The position numbers and the translations under genes were made by a program. Of a stretch of 40,373 bases of DNA, positions 5,998-15,761 are shown one piece after another; position 1 is the stretch's first letter, and each line of letters starts with the position of its first letter. Under the pieces are notes generated by a model that had not been told where the DNA came from, searched no databases, and worked only from the letters and a program-made list of their open reading frames with translations. The stretch is from assembly GCA_029550965.1 (NCBI GenBank), contig JAKPGJ010000046.1, forward strand, positions 1-40,373, in the 5' to 3' direction. The stretch is from Bacillota bacterium (GTDB lineage Bacteria > Bacillota > Clostridia > Oscillospirales > CAG-382).

Positions 5998-7647
5998 ATG
6001 GGCGGTTCGCAAATACAATATCTTATCGCAATCATCCTATATATAACGGCTGTTATCGAAATCGGCGTTTATTACGCAAAGCGCGCCAGCGAGAGCAGCA
6101 GCAACTACCTCATCGGCGGCAGGTCGCTGGGTCCGTGGATCACGGCGATGGGCGCCGAAGCGTCTGATATGAGCGGCTGGCTTTTGATGGGTCTGCCCGG
6201 CGTCGCATATTGGATCGGACTGGGCGAAGCGTTCTGGACCGCACTCGGCCTTGCGATCGGTACCTATCTCAACTGGCGGATCGTCGCAAAAAGACTGCGC
6301 GTGTATTCCCATGTCGCGAACGATTCGATTACCATTCCGGATTTTTTAAGCAACCGGTATAAGGAAAAGAGAAAGGTCATCCTGACCGTCGCGGCGCTGT
6401 TTATTCTTGTGTTTTTCTGCGTTTACGCCGCAAGCTGTTTTGTTACGGTCGGCAAGGTATTCAGCGCATTGTTTGATGTGGAGTACCAGTATATCATGAT
6501 AGCGGGCGCGGTATTCGTCGTGCTATATACGTTTGTCGGCGGATTTCTTGCCGAGAGCGCGTCCGATTTTATGCAGGGCGTCGTTATGATTATTGCGCTT
6601 TCGGTCGTGCTTATCGCAGGCGTTTCGCATGCCGGGGGCATCTCGAACGTGGTCGAAAACGCTAAGAGCATCCCCGGATTCTTCGAGTTCTTCGGCGTGG
6701 CAACCCCGTCTGTGGATGAAGCCGGCAAACAGATTGTCGAGAACGGCAAACCCTTGTTTGGCGCGCCCGGAGAGTACGGTTTCCTGACCATTCTGTCAAC
6801 GCTCGCCTGGGGTCTCGGTTACTTTGGAATGCCGCAGGTGCTTTTAAAGTTTATGGCGATTCGAAAATCGAGCGAAATCAAAATCTCCAGAATCATCGCG
6901 ATCATATGGGTCGTCATCTCGCTCGGAGCGGCTGTTTTTATCGGAATATTAGGCAGAATGCTTTATCCGGCGAGTCTGCTTACGCAGGATAGTTCGGAAA
7001 ACGTATTTATCATCTTGTCGGAAAACTTCTTCCCGCCCATACTTGCCGGCGTCGTGATCGCGGGCATTCTTGCCGCGACCATCAGCTCGTCGGACTCCTA
7101 TCTGCTCATCGCGGCGTCCGCGTTCTCAAAGAACATTTATCAGGGGCTCTTTAAAAAGAACGCTTCCGACAAAACCATACTGAATATATCAAGGATTACC
7201 GTGGTTGTGATCGCCTTAATCGCGATGGTGATTGCATCGGATAAAGAAAGCATTATCTTTAAGATCGTATCCTTCGCCTGGGCGGGCTTCGGCGCGACCT
7301 TCGGACCGATTATGCTGTTCTCGCTGTTCTGGAAGCGCACGACGAGAATGGGCGCGATCGCAGGCATGGTCTCGGGCGGCGTGATGGTGTTTGTATGGAA
7401 GCTGTTCGTCAGACCGTTGGGCGGCGTCTTCGATATATACGAACTGCTGCCGGCGTTCGTCATTTCCTGCGTCGTCATCGTTGCGGTTTCGCTGCTCACA
7501 AAACCCGAATCCGAAGAGGTTTTGAACGAGTTTGAGTTGGTTAAATCGGTCAAGGAGATTTTAAAAAAGAATAACATACCCCGCGGAGCGCCGGCTCGGC
7601 GGGGTTTCTTTTTTGATTTATTAATTTGTTTACAATATGACAATTGA
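5998..7647 (+). CDS. putP: Sodium/proline symporter PutP
   Basis: 549 residues as read, an SSS-family (SLC5) permease with about 13 helices. Diagnostic stretches are NYLIGGRSLGPWITAMGAEASDMSGWLLMGLPG (sodium and proline site region), FVGGFLAESASDFMQG and ILAATISSSDSYLLIAASAFSKN (sodium-coordinating Ser pair in helix 8). It imports proline with Na+, for nutrition or osmotic balance. GGAGG sits seven bases before ATG 5998. The 3' end is odd: the last ~24 codons (after LKKNN) run straight through the gene's own terminator (7578-7614). One extra A in the run at 7563-7568 would give a stop just before the hairpin and a 525-residue protein, closer to the ~500 of E. coli PutP. Confidence 0.93.
   Translation: MGGSQIQYLIAIILYITAVIEIGVYYAKRASESSSNYLIGGRSLGPWITAMGAEASDMSGWLLMGLPGVAYWIGLGEAFWTALGLAIGTYLNWRIVAKRLRVYSHVANDSITIPDFLSNRYKEKRKVILTVAALFILVFFCVYAASCFVTVGKVFSALFDVEYQYIMIAGAVFVVLYTFVGGFLAESASDFMQGVVMIIALSVVLIAGVSHAGGISNVVENAKSIPGFFEFFGVATPSVDEAGKQIVENGKPLFGAPGEYGFLTILSTLAWGLGYFGMPQVLLKFMAIRKSSEIKISRIIAIIWVVISLGAAVFIGILGRMLYPASLLTQDSSENVFIILSENFFPPILAGVVIAGILAATISSSDSYLLIAASAFSKNIYQGLFKKNASDKTILNISRITVVVIALIAMVIASDKESIIFKIVSFAWAGFGATFGPIMLFSLFWKRTTRMGAIAGMVSGGVMVFVWKLFVRPLGGVFDIYELLPAFVISCVVIVAVSLLTKPESEEVLNEFELVKSVKEILKKNNIPRGAPARRGFFFDLLICLQYDN
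7578..7614 (+). terminator. Terminator of putP
   Basis: Stem ACCCCGC/GCGGGGT with inner GAGC-gccg-GCTC, followed by TTTCTTTTTT. It lies inside the annotated putP reading frame, which supports a missing base upstream. Confidence 0.88.
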
Positions 7648-7672
7648 TATGATTGAAATTGCTAACTATAAT
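7644..7672 (+). promoter_or_regulatory. Promoter of the marR-ABC operon
   Basis: TTGATA, 17-bp spacer, TATAAT at 7667-7672. The leader is about 40 bases. Confidence 0.8.
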
Positions 7673-7690
7673 CTAACACTGTTAGCAATT
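7657..7690 (+). promoter_or_regulatory. Operator for the adjacent MarR regulator
   Basis: Perfect inverted repeat AATTGCTAAC (7657-7666) and GTTAGCAATT (7681-7690) enclosing the -10 box. Inside it is a tighter palindrome CTAACA-C-TGTTAG (7673-7685) at the transcript start. Repeats over the core promoter are typical of autorepressed marR operons. Confidence 0.75.
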
Positions 7691-7719
7691 TATCGGAATA
7701 CGGTCGAAAGAGGTGCGGC

Positions 7720-8154
7720 ATGGCAAGTACGGAAGAGATACAAAAAATCATGAAGGAAATCGAGAAGGTTCATGTCGAGAAAATATTCAAAACGCTCAAC
7801 GAAACGACGGCGGGAATCGGCGCGGCGCTCCGAATCCTCTACGAGCAGGGCGGGAGCACCACCAGCGGACGGCTGTGCGATTTGCTCGGCGTCAGTTCAG
7901 CAAGGGTTGCCGTTTTGCTCAAAACCATGGCGGCAAAAGGGCTTATCAAAAAGGATAAGAACGTACTGGACGCGCGCGTGACGGTCGTTACGCTCACCTC
8001 TTTCGGCGAAGAAACCATACAGAAAATACGCGATGAAATCTACAAACAGATTAACCGCGTCATCGACCACGTGGGATTTCAGCGGCTTGAGGAGTATATA
8101 AAAATATCCAAAGAAATCGCCGCGGTCGTAGAGCCGCTGAAAGTGATGTTCTAA
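7720..8154 (+). CDS. MarR-family transcriptional regulator
   Basis: 144 residues. A helical N-terminus is followed by a winged helix-turn-helix (about 48-100: TTSGRLCDLLGVSSARVAVLLKTMAAKGLIKKDKN, then wing DARVTVVTLTSFGEE) and a C-terminal dimerisation helix pair. MarR dimers typically repress their own operon and release DNA on binding a small ligand. AGAGGTG precedes ATG 7720. First gene of an operon with a zinc-ribbon membrane protein (8190) and a MacB-like transporter (8704), with the operator over its own promoter, so it most likely controls that transporter. Confidence 0.9.
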   Translation: MASTEEIQKIMKEIEKVHVEKIFKTLNETTAGIGAALRILYEQGGSTTSGRLCDLLGVSSARVAVLLKTMAAKGLIKKDKNVLDARVTVVTLTSFGEETIQKIRDEIYKQINRVIDHVGFQRLEEYIKISKEIAAVVEPLKVMF

Positions 8155-8189
8155 ATCGCGGTTTGTCGGTAGCGCAGAAGGTGTGCTGT

Positions 8190-8612
8190 ATGAACAGATG
8201 GTTTGAGAATTTAGGATATAAAATAAACCAGTTTATGCGGGGACGTTACGGTTACGACGAGCTGTTTCGCTTTTTAACCGCAACCGGACTTCTGCTGATG
8301 CTTTTATCCTTTCTTCCGCATCTGTATTTTCTCTATGTTTTCGGCGCCGCGCTGATGATTTTGGCATGCGCGCGCAGTTTGTCCAAAAACATTTTGAAAC
8401 GGCAGATGGAGCGGAGCAATTACCTGAACTTTAAAAACAGAATCCTGCAGAAACTCCGTCTTGCGCGCAGCCGATGGCGCGACCGGAAGATTTACAGGTA
8501 TTACAAATGCCCGAACTGCAAAGTCACGGTGCGCATTTCCAATCCCGGAAAAAGAAGACGGATTGAAATTGCCTGCCCGAAATGCGGCGCAAAATTTGAA
8601 AAACGCACATAA
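8190..8612 (+). CDS. Membrane protein with C-terminal zinc ribbon
   Basis: 140 residues from ATG 8190, which has AAGGTG six bases upstream; an in-frame start at 8163 lacks an RBS. Two hydrophobic helices (about 28-45 and 47-63) precede a strongly basic stretch rich in Arg (about 65-105). The C-terminus is a zinc ribbon with CPNC...CPKCG (Cys pairs about 20 residues apart). Proteins of this layout are common in Clostridia and have no assigned role. It lies between marR and a MacB-like transporter in one operon, so a role in sensing or assembling that transporter is possible but unproven. Confidence 0.75.
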   Translation: MNRWFENLGYKINQFMRGRYGYDELFRFLTATGLLLMLLSFLPHLYFLYVFGAALMILACARSLSKNILKRQMERSNYLNFKNRILQKLRLARSRWRDRKIYRYYKCPNCKVTVRISNPGKRRRIEIACPKCGAKFEKRT

Positions 8613-8703
8613 TCGTTCACTAAAAAACGGTGAATTTGACCATAAATTTCGAGCGCACGCCTGCTTTACGGCAGGGACAGACACAATAAGGAGGAACCCA
8701 TCG

Positions 8704-11700
8704 TTGCTTGAACTGAAAAGAATTACCAAAACCTATTATACCAGCGGCGAGAATGTCGAAGCGTTGAAAGGAATTGATTTAAAATTCCGCGACTGCGAGT
8801 TCGTTTCAATACTCGGCCCGTCCGGCTGCGGTAAAACCACAATGCTGAACATTATCGGCGGTCTTGACCACTACACAACCGGCGATCTGATTATTAACGG
8901 CAGATCGACCAAAGAGTATAAAGACAGAGACTGGGATACATACAGAAACCATTCGGTCGGATTCGTGTTCCAAACCTACAACTTAATCCCGCATCAGACG
9001 GTTCTGGCGAACGTCGAGCTTGCGCTGACGCTAACCGGCGTTTCAAAAAAGGAAAGGCGCCGGCGCGCGAAGGAAGCGCTGGAAAAGGTAGGGCTTGCGG
9101 ATCAGCTCCGGAAAAAACCGGCGCAGCTGTCCGGCGGCCAGATGCAGCGCGTCGCCATCGCCCGCGCCATTGTCAACAACCCGGACATCATCCTCGCGGA
9201 CGAACCGACGGGCGCGCTGGATACCGAAACCAGTATTCAGGTTATGGATATTCTAAAAGAAATCGCCAAAGACCGTCTTGTGGTCATGGTAACCCATAAC
9301 CCCGACCTTGCCGAGCGCTACTCGACCCGCATCGTAAGAATGGTGGACGGCGTGATTCTCAGCGACAGCATGCCGCTGACGGACGAAGAGGTCAAAGAAG
9401 CGACCGAAAAGGCAAAGCGCAGGGAAGAGGAGAACCGCAAGAAAAAGAAGCCCTCCATGTCCTTCGCCACCTCTTTCGGGCTTTCGCTGAAAAATCTGAT
9501 TACCAAGAAGGGCAGGACGGCGCTGACCAGCTTTGCCGGTTCGATCGGCATTATCGGCATCGCCTTAATATACGCGGTTTCGCAGGGCACGACCGAGTTT
9601 ATCAACTATGTGCAGGAAGAAACATTGATATCCTACCCGTTGACGATACAATCGCAGAACACGGACACGACGACGCTGCTCTCCACCTTCATGGGAAAAG
9701 CGAAGTCGGTTTCCGAGCACGAGGACGACGCCGTTTACCAGAAGGCCATGCTGTATGAAATGATGAACGCGCTCAACTCGATGGACGCGCAGGAAAACGA
9801 CCTAAAAGCGTTCAAGGAGTTTATCGAAAGAGAGCGCGCAGACCAGAACAGCAAGCTGGGCCAGGCGCTGGCGGGCGTTCAGTATTCCTACGACGTCGAA
9901 CTGCAGATCTATACACAAAACGTTGACGGCTCGATTATTCAGTCCGACACGGAAAAACTGATGATCGACCTGATGAAAAAGTTCCTCAACGTGGATATAT
10001 CTTCTATGATCGAGCTGCGCAACAAAACGATGGGCGGCCTGGCGTCTTACATGCAGTCCACAACGGATTTGTGGCGGGAACTGCTTCCCGGCTATAACGG
10101 AAAACTGGTCAACGACGCGCTTGAAAAGCAGTATGATTTGATATACGGCAGCTGGCCGACCAGATACGACGAGATTGTCCTGTTCGTCGACGACAACAAC
10201 GAAATCGACGATCTGACGCTGTACGCGCTGGGTTTGAAGTCGGAAGAAGAGATTCAGAAGCTGATCGAAGCGGCGGTCAACCATAAGACCATCGATTACG
10301 AGATACAGAAATGGTCGTTTGAAGAAATCTGCAACATGGATTTCCGCACCGTTTTGAATCCCGACTGTTTTGCTTATGACGAAAACACCGGAACTTTTAC
10401 GGACCTTCGCAAAACCGAAGCGGGACTGAAATACCTGTATGACAACGCTTTGAAGCTCAAAGTAGTCGGCATCGCGAAGCCGAGCAAAGACTCCATATCG
10501 TCCAACAATCGAAACTTTATCGGCTACACAAACAAGCTGACGCAGTATATCATCGAGCACGCGTACGAGTCGGAAGCGGTAAAAGCGCAGAAGGCGAATC
10601 CGCGCACGGATATTTTCACCGGACTTCCCTTTAAAGAGACGGGCGGCACGGTGACGGTCGAGGAAAAAGCGAAGGAGTTCAGAGCATATATATCCGCGCT
10701 GGACTTATCCGGCAAGGCGGACGCTTACCTGAAGATCATGAGCATTCCTTCGGACGAGGAAGTGAACCAGTTTGTTTCCGGCACGCTTGCGAACATGACG
10801 CGCGCGGACATCGAAGCCGCCATCGTGCCCGAAATGGCAAAGCAGACGGGAATGGACGAGCAGACCGTGGCGCAATACCTCGCCTCGATGAGCGACGAGG
10901 ACCTGAACAAGATGTTCACGCAAGAATTGGTCAAACAGTTCAAAGCGCAGTACGCCGAGCAGGTTCGCCAGCAGTTGAGCGGCTTATCGAACGAAGAGCT
11001 TGCCGGCGCGCTGGATTTGGCGGTAGCGCAGTACACCGACGAGATGTGCGCAAGGTATTACGACGAGATTTCGAATTTTTCCGATTCGACCTATGAAAAA
11101 AACCTCATTGCGCTGGGCTGCGCCGATTTGGACGTTCCGACGGCGATCAATCTGTACGCTTCCACCTTCGCGGACAATGACATCATCAAGGATGCCATCG
11201 CGGAATACAACGAAACCGTGGACGACTTAAGAGAAATCAAATATACCGACTATGTCGGGCTGATCATGTCGTCCGTAACCACCATTATTGATGCGATTAC
11301 CTATGTTTTAATCGCGTTCGTTTCGGTATCTTTGATCGTGTCGTCCATCATGATCGGCGTCATTACGCTGATTTCCGTTCAGGAGCGCACGAAAGAGATC
11401 GGCATCCTGCGCGCGATCGGCGCTTCGAAGCGGAACGTTTCGAGCATGTTTAACGCCGAGACCGTCATCATCGGCTTTACCTCCGGTCTGCTGGGTGTGG
11501 GCATCACCTATCTGCTCTGCATACCGATCAACCTGATCCTGCATCATCTGACCGGATTGAATAAATTAAGCGCGGTTCTCCCGCTGCCGACGGCGATTTC
11601 GCTGATCGTAATCAGCATGCTTCTGACGCTGATTTCGGGCATTATTCCTTCACGCAGCGCCGCGAAGAAAGACCCCGTTGTAGCGTTGAGAACCGAATAA
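8704..11700 (+). CDS. MacB/FtsX-type ABC transporter, ATPase fused to permease
   Basis: 998 residues from TTG 8704, which follows AAGGAGG at nine bases; an in-frame ATG at 8461 lies inside the preceding gene and is rejected. Residues 1-225 are the ATPase: Walker A GPSGCGKT (38-45), signature LSGGQ (~140), Walker B ILADEP (~160), H-loop VTHNP. A Lys/Glu-rich linker leads to one transmembrane helix (~270-290). A very large extracytoplasmic segment of about 550 helical residues follows, then three C-terminal helices of the FtsX domain ([21 protein letters not shown]). Type VII ABC systems of this sort do mechanotransmission or export peptides/antibiotics instead of membrane translocation of small nutrients. 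Its marR partner suggests inducible defence against a toxic compound. Confidence 0.9.
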   Translation: MLELKRITKTYYTSGENVEALKGIDLKFRDCEFVSILGPSGCGKTTMLNIIGGLDHYTTGDLIINGRSTKEYKDRDWDTYRNHSVGFVFQTYNLIPHQTVLANVELALTLTGVSKKERRRRAKEALEKVGLADQLRKKPAQLSGGQMQRVAIARAIVNNPDIILADEPTGALDTETSIQVMDILKEIAKDRLVVMVTHNPDLAERYSTRIVRMVDGVILSDSMPLTDEEVKEATEKAKRREEENRKKKKPSMSFATSFGLSLKNLITKKGRTALTSFAGSIGIIGIALIYAVSQGTTEFINYVQEETLISYPLTIQSQNTDTTTLLSTFMGKAKSVSEHEDDAVYQKAMLYEMMNALNSMDAQENDLKAFKEFIERERADQNSKLGQALAGVQYSYDVELQIYTQNVDGSIIQSDTEKLMIDLMKKFLNVDISSMIELRNKTMGGLASYMQSTTDLWRELLPGYNGKLVNDALEKQYDLIYGSWPTRYDEIVLFVDDNNEIDDLTLYALGLKSEEEIQKLIEAAVNHKTIDYEIQKWSFEEICNMDFRTVLNPDCFAYDENTGTFTDLRKTEAGLKYLYDNALKLKVVGIAKPSKDSISSNNRNFIGYTNKLTQYIIEHAYESEAVKAQKANPRTDIFTGLPFKETGGTVTVEEKAKEFRAYISALDLSGKADAYLKIMSIPSDEEVNQFVSGTLANMTRADIEAAIVPEMAKQTGMDEQTVAQYLASMSDEDLNKMFTQELVKQFKAQYAEQVRQQLSGLSNEELAGALDLAVAQYTDEMCARYYDEISNFSDSTYEKNLIALGCADLDVPTAINLYASTFADNDIIKDAIAEYNETVDDLREIKYTDYVGLIMSSVTTIIDAITYVLIAFVSVSLIVSSIMIGVITLISVQERTKEIGILRAIGASKRNVSSMFNAETVIIGFTSGLLGVGITYLLCIPINLILHHLTGLNKLSAVLPLPTAISLIVISMLLTLISGIIPSRSAAKKDPVVALRTE

Positions 11701-11712
11701 CCCTCCATAAGC

Positions 11713-11747
11713 CAAAACCCGCCGCACCGGCGGGTTTTGATTTTTTT
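11713..11747 (+). terminator. Terminator of the marR-MacB operon
   Basis: Twelve-pair stem CAAAACCCGCCG/CGGCGGGTTTTG, loop CAC, followed by a run of seven T. Confidence 0.9.
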
Positions 11748-11750
11748 ATA

Positions 11751-11783
11751 AAAACGCCGGCGGCATGGCACCGCCGGTTTTTT
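11751..11783 (-). terminator. Terminator of the minus-strand ABC operon
   Basis: Stem CCGGCGG/CCGCCGG, loop of seven; on the minus strand it is followed by CG and a T-run. Its edge overlaps the stop codon at 11782-11784. Confidence 0.8.
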
Positions 11784-13545
11784 AGTAGCTTTGATACTGC
11801 GAGTAGTAGAGTTCCGCGTAAACGCCGTTTTTGGCGAGCAGGGAAGCGTGGTCGCCCTGTTCGACGACGTTTCCGTCCTGCACGACCAGAATCGTGTCGG
11901 CGTTCTGAATCGTGGAGAGCCGGTGCGCGATGACGAAACAGGTTTTTCCCGTCATCAGCTCGCGCATGGCGTTCTGGATTTGCAGTTCGGTGCGGGTGTC
12001 CACGTTGGAGGTCGCTTCGTCAAGGATAAGCATTTTCGCGTCCAGCAGCATGGCGCGCGCGATGGTAAGCAGCTGCTTCTGCCCGCCGGAGATGTTGATT
12101 CCGTCGTCGCTCAGGACCGTGTCGTATCCGTTCGGCAGCGAGGTGATGAAGTTGTGGATTTTCGCCGCCTTGCAGACCCGTATCACGTCGTCCAGCGTCG
12201 CGTCCTTTTTCCCGTAGGCGACGTTTTCGAACACGGTGCCGTTGAAAAGCCAGGTGTCCTGCAAAACCATCGCGTAGGAGAGCCGCAGGCTTTTTCGGGT
12301 CGCTTTCTGAATGTCGACGCCGTCCAGCGTGATTACGCCGCTGTCCGGGTCGTAGAAGCGCATAAGCAGGTTTATCAGCGTGGTCTTGCCCGCGCCCGTA
12401 TGGCCGACGATCGCGATCAGGCTGCCGCGGTCCGCGTTCAGACTTAGGTTCTTGATGACCGGCTTGCCGGGTATATAGCTGAAATATATGTTTTTAAGCG
12501 CTACGTCGCCCTTGACATCCTTAAATTCTATCGCGTCCGGCGCGTCCGCCGGCTCCGGCGTCTCGTCCATCAGGCGGAAAACCCGCTCTGCCGCGGCGAG
12601 CGAGGACTGCAGCTCGCTGATAATGTTCGCCGCTTCGTTGATGGGTCCGGAGAATTTGCGCGAATACAGCACGAAAGAAGAGATATTGCCCAGCGAAATC
12701 GAACCCGAAAGGTAGAGAATGGTGCCGAACACGCTGATGAGCGAGAGGGACAGGTTGTTGATAAAGTTGACCGAAGGACCGACGATGCTGCCGTTGTAGT
12801 CGGCGTTGTAATAGGCGGTCACCGCTTCCTCGTTCTTCTGGTCGAACCTGCCGATCATGACTTCCTCGCGGTGGTACGCCTTTATGGTTTTCTGGCCGGT
12901 AATCATTTCTTCGGCAAAGCCGTTCAGCTCGCCTAATTTTTCGGAACGTTTTCTGAAAAGCGGCCGGACCTTTTTGCTCATGTAACGGGTAAAGACGATT
13001 GAAATCGGGATGGTGACCAGAAAAATCAGCACCAGAAGGGGCGAGATGGTGATCATCATAATCAGCGAGACCAAAACCGTAATGGCGCTGGTGCATATCT
13101 GCAAAAGGTCGTTTGAGAGGGAAGCGTTGATGGTGTCGATGTCGTAGGTAATCCTGCTGATGATGTCGCCGGTCTGGAAGCGGTCGAAGTAGCCGACCGG
13201 AAGCTCTAACAGCTTGTTGAACACCTCTTTGCGCATTTTATACACAATCTTCTGGCTGATGTTGATCATCAGTTTTGAGAGCAGGTAGGAAAGCCCGGCG
13301 GAAACCACGCACAACACCGTCATCAGCGCGCAGTAGTAGACGACGGTTTGAAAATCCACCGCGTCTTTTCCCGGCTCGATGGCCTCAATCGCCTTGCCCG
13401 ACAGTTTCGGCATGATCAGCGTCAGCACGTTGCTGGTGACGGTCAGAACGATGGCGAGCGCGAAGAGCCATTTGTATTCGTAGATATAATTCCACAGGCG
13501 CAGGATAACCTTGCCTTTGCCTGCAAAAGTATTCTTCTTGTCCAT
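11782..13545 (-). CDS. ABC exporter half-transporter (catalytic subunit)
   Basis: 587 residues: six transmembrane helices (about 28-320, ABC_membrane type I exporter fold), then an ATPase with Walker A GHTGAGKT, signature ISGGQ, Walker B MLILDEATS with the catalytic Glu, and switch His in VIAHRLST. A fully competent nucleotide-binding site contrasts with the neighbour at 13579-15282, whose catalytic Glu and switch His are replaced. Together they fit a heterodimeric exporter such as BmrC/BmrD or TM287/288, which expels drugs or lipids. RBS AAAGGAACA precedes ATG 13545; 33 bases separate it from the upstream partner, third gene of the marR operon. Confidence 0.92.
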   Translation of the reverse strand: MDKKNTFAGKGKVILRLWNYIYEYKWLFALAIVLTVTSNVLTLIMPKLSGKAIEAIEPGKDAVDFQTVVYYCALMTVLCVVSAGLSYLLSKLMINISQKIVYKMRKEVFNKLLELPVGYFDRFQTGDIISRITYDIDTINASLSNDLLQICTSAITVLVSLIMMITISPLLVLIFLVTIPISIVFTRYMSKKVRPLFRKRSEKLGELNGFAEEMITGQKTIKAYHREEVMIGRFDQKNEEAVTAYYNADYNGSIVGPSVNFINNLSLSLISVFGTILYLSGSISLGNISSFVLYSRKFSGPINEAANIISELQSSLAAAERVFRLMDETPEPADAPDAIEFKDVKGDVALKNIYFSYIPGKPVIKNLSLNADRGSLIAIVGHTGAGKTTLINLLMRFYDPDSGVITLDGVDIQKATRKSLRLSYAMVLQDTWLFNGTVFENVAYGKKDATLDDVIRVCKAAKIHNFITSLPNGYDTVLSDDGINISGGQKQLLTIARAMLLDAKMLILDEATSNVDTRTELQIQNAMRELMTGKTCFVIAHRLSTIQNADTILVVQDGNVVEQGDHASLLAKNGVYAELYYSQYQSY

Positions 13546-13578
13546 ATTCTTGTTCCTTTATTGATAGGGTAAAAAAGT

Positions 13579-15282
13579 TTAACCTCCCAGCTGCGTTTTG
13601 CTGATTTCCGCGTAAACGTCGCAAATTTTTATCAGCTCGTCGTGCGTACCGAATCCGATGACGTTGCCTTCGTCGAGCACTAAGATTTTATCCGCGTGCT
13701 TAATCGAGCTGATCCGCTGCGCGACGATGATTTTCGTCGTGTTTTTGAAATGCTCGCTGAGCGCCTGCCGCAGTTTGGCGTCGGTCTTGTAGTCCAGCGC
13801 GCTGGAAGCGTCGTCAAGAATGAGGATTTCGGGGTTTCCCGCGAAAGCGCGGGAAATAAGCACCCGCTGTTTCTGTCCGCCGCTCAGGTTGGCGCCCTTA
13901 ATGGTCAGCTTGTAGTCCAGCCCGCCGTCCACCGCTTTGATAAACTCGTCCGCCTGCGCGAGTACGGTCGCTCTTTGAATGTTTTCGCGGTCGATGCCGC
14001 GACCAAAATCAATGTTTTCGCAAATCGTGTCCGCGAAAAGCGCGTCGTTTTGAAGCACTACGCCGAACTTGGCGTGCAGTTCCTCGGACGGAATGCTGTT
14101 GATGTTCCTGCCGTTGATGCGGATACAGCCGCTGTCAACGTCGTAAAAGCGCATCAGCAGTTTGATAATCGTGGATTTTCCGCTGCCGGTCGCGCCGATG
14201 ATGCCTAAGGTTTCGCCTTTTTTCAGGCTGAAGCTGATGTCGTTTACGTTGTTCTGCTTTTTATTGTAGGAAAAAGAAACATGGTCGAAGGTGATATGGT
14301 CGTCGGTGGGAATCACGTCGGGTTCGGCGATCACGATATCCTCGGGCGCGTCCAGCACTTTGACGATTCTCTTGAAGGACGCGGTGCCTTTTGAGAGGGT
14401 GACGAAAATTCTGGTGATCATCAGCATGGCGTTGAGGATAATCGTAAAATACGATAGGAACGCTATGATTTTTCCGGGCTCGCTGACGCCCTTGTTGACC
14501 TCGTAAGCGCCCACCAGAATAACCGCGACCAGACCCAGATTCAAAAACAAACTCATCAGCGGGTTGGTCTTCGCCATGTTGACGCCGGCTTCCTTTTCGC
14601 GGGCGACCACGTCTTCGTTGACGGTATCAAACCGCTGTTTTTCGTAATCGGTTTTCGAGAGCGCTTTGATGACGCGTATGCCGGTGATGTTCTCGCGGAC
14701 CGTGCGCACCAGCACGTCCACCGCTTTTTGCAGGTTTGTAAAAAGCGGAATGCCCTTTTTGGTGATGGCAAACACCGCGATCGTCACGAATGGGAGCACC
14801 GCGACCAGCGTCATTGACATGCCGAAATCCAGAAAAATGGTCAAAACGACGCCGCCGATGAGCAAAATCGGCGCGCGGATGCCCAGCCGCTGAATCATTC
14901 CGAGCATCTGATGCACGTTGTAGGTGTCGGAAGTAAGCCGCGAAATGACGGAAGGGACGGTGAACCGGTCCACGTTCCGGCAGGAAAGATAGGCGATCTT
15001 CTCAAACAGGTCGTGGCGCAGTTTTCGCGTTACGTTCGCCGAAACGGAGGACGCCATTCGGTTCGCGATGATATTGCCCTGCCAGGCGGCAACGGAGCAG
15101 GCGATCATCAGCAAGCCCCAGCGCAGGATCGACGGTATGTTCCCTGTCGGCGCGACCTCGTCGATCAGGTGCGACAGAATCCAGGGGATAAACAGGTCCA
15201 TAATCGTGCCGATGAACTTGATTATAAAACCGACAAATATTCGGAAATAATAAGGTTTTAGATAAACGGTCAGCTTTGTCAC
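13579..15282 (-). CDS. ABC exporter half-transporter (degenerate-site subunit)
   Basis: 567 residues, same six-helix plus ATPase layout. Walker A GATGSGKS, signature LSGGQ. Walker B reads LILDDASSALD, with Asp where the catalytic Glu is expected, and the switch region reads IVAQRISS, with Gln where His is expected. These two changes are the known signature of the non-hydrolysing member of asymmetric exporters. Start is GTG 15282, inside the overlap GTGA with the marR stop, with GGAGG upstream, so translation is coupled. The pair probably confers inducible multidrug resistance. Confidence 0.92.
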   Translation of the reverse strand: MTKLTVYLKPYYFRIFVGFIIKFIGTIMDLFIPWILSHLIDEVAPTGNIPSILRWGLLMIACSVAAWQGNIIANRMASSVSANVTRKLRHDLFEKIAYLSCRNVDRFTVPSVISRLTSDTYNVHQMLGMIQRLGIRAPILLIGGVVLTIFLDFGMSMTLVAVLPFVTIAVFAITKKGIPLFTNLQKAVDVLVRTVRENITGIRVIKALSKTDYEKQRFDTVNEDVVAREKEAGVNMAKTNPLMSLFLNLGLVAVILVGAYEVNKGVSEPGKIIAFLSYFTIILNAMLMITRIFVTLSKGTASFKRIVKVLDAPEDIVIAEPDVIPTDDHITFDHVSFSYNKKQNNVNDISFSLKKGETLGIIGATGSGKSTIIKLLMRFYDVDSGCIRINGRNINSIPSEELHAKFGVVLQNDALFADTICENIDFGRGIDRENIQRATVLAQADEFIKAVDGGLDYKLTIKGANLSGGQKQRVLISRAFAGNPEILILDDASSALDYKTDAKLRQALSEHFKNTTKIIVAQRISSIKHADKILVLDEGNVIGFGTHDELIKICDVYAEISKTQLGG

Positions 15283-15722
15283 GCGTTTTCCTCCGATTCA
15301 GAGACAAGCGCGACGGCTTTATCGAGTATTTTGGACAGCATTTTCATCAGCAGCTCCTGTTCTTCCGGGGTAAAATCCTCTAACAGATACCGGTTCCATT
15401 CCTCGAGCACCTCATGGATCACCGGGTTCAGCGCGAGCGCCTTCTCGGTCGGGTAAAGCTGAAACTGCCGTTTGTCGGTTTCGCAAACCTTTCTTATGAT
15501 AAAACCCTGTTGCTCCAGCGCCGCGACCTGCCTTGCCACGTTGCTTTTGTTGACGAGAATGATTTTTGAAAGCTGTTCCTGCGAAACGCCGGGGTATTTG
15601 CAGATGTTCTGGATATACAGGTTCTGATAGCCGTTGATGCCGTATGGCTTTAGTTTTTCGCTCCGGTAAAGGATGCCGCAGCGGGAGATTCGGTTTATGA
15701 TGCGCATTAAGGGACCGATCAT
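15279..15722 (-). CDS. MarR-family regulator of the ABC exporter
   Basis: 147 residues from ATG 15722 (MIGPLMRIINR), with AAGGA upstream; an in-frame ATG at 15758 lies within the operator and cannot be used by the mapped promoter. Winged HTH at about 40-105 (VSQEQLSKIILVNKSNVARQVAALEQQGFIIRK, then wing CETDKRQFQLYPTEKA), flanked by dimerisation helices. The gene leads the operon; its stop overlaps the next start by GTGA. A perfect 18-bp palindrome at the transcript start (15744-15761) is the obvious binding site. Confidence 0.9.
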   Translation of the reverse strand: MIGPLMRIINRISRCGILYRSEKLKPYGINGYQNLYIQNICKYPGVSQEQLSKIILVNKSNVARQVAALEQQGFIIRKVCETDKRQFQLYPTEKALALNPVIHEVLEEWNRYLLEDFTPEEQELLMKMLSKILDKAVALVSESEENA

Positions 15723-15743
15723 TTTGATTCCTTCTTTTTTAAT

Positions 15744-15761
15744 TAGTTGCGTACGCAACTA
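15744..15761. promoter_or_regulatory. 18-bp perfect palindromic operator
   Basis: TAGTTGCGTACGCAACTA, directly downstream of the minus-strand -10 box and spanning the likely start point. Placement and symmetry fit MarR autorepression. The divergent plus promoter lies 28-55 bases away, so one dimer might touch both. Confidence 0.8.

Noticed and set aside
8461..8703. N-terminal extension of the MacB-like gene
   Set aside because: It lies inside the zinc-ribbon gene, has no RBS, and the ABC domain starts right after TTG 8704 which has AAGGAGG.
9802..10560. Long open reading frame antisense to the MacB-like gene
   Set aside because: High-GC codon bias leaves long shadow frames; composition is not protein-like and no RBS is present. 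Same for antisense frames at 20037-20804, 11791-12447, 24840-25766 and 3284-3823.
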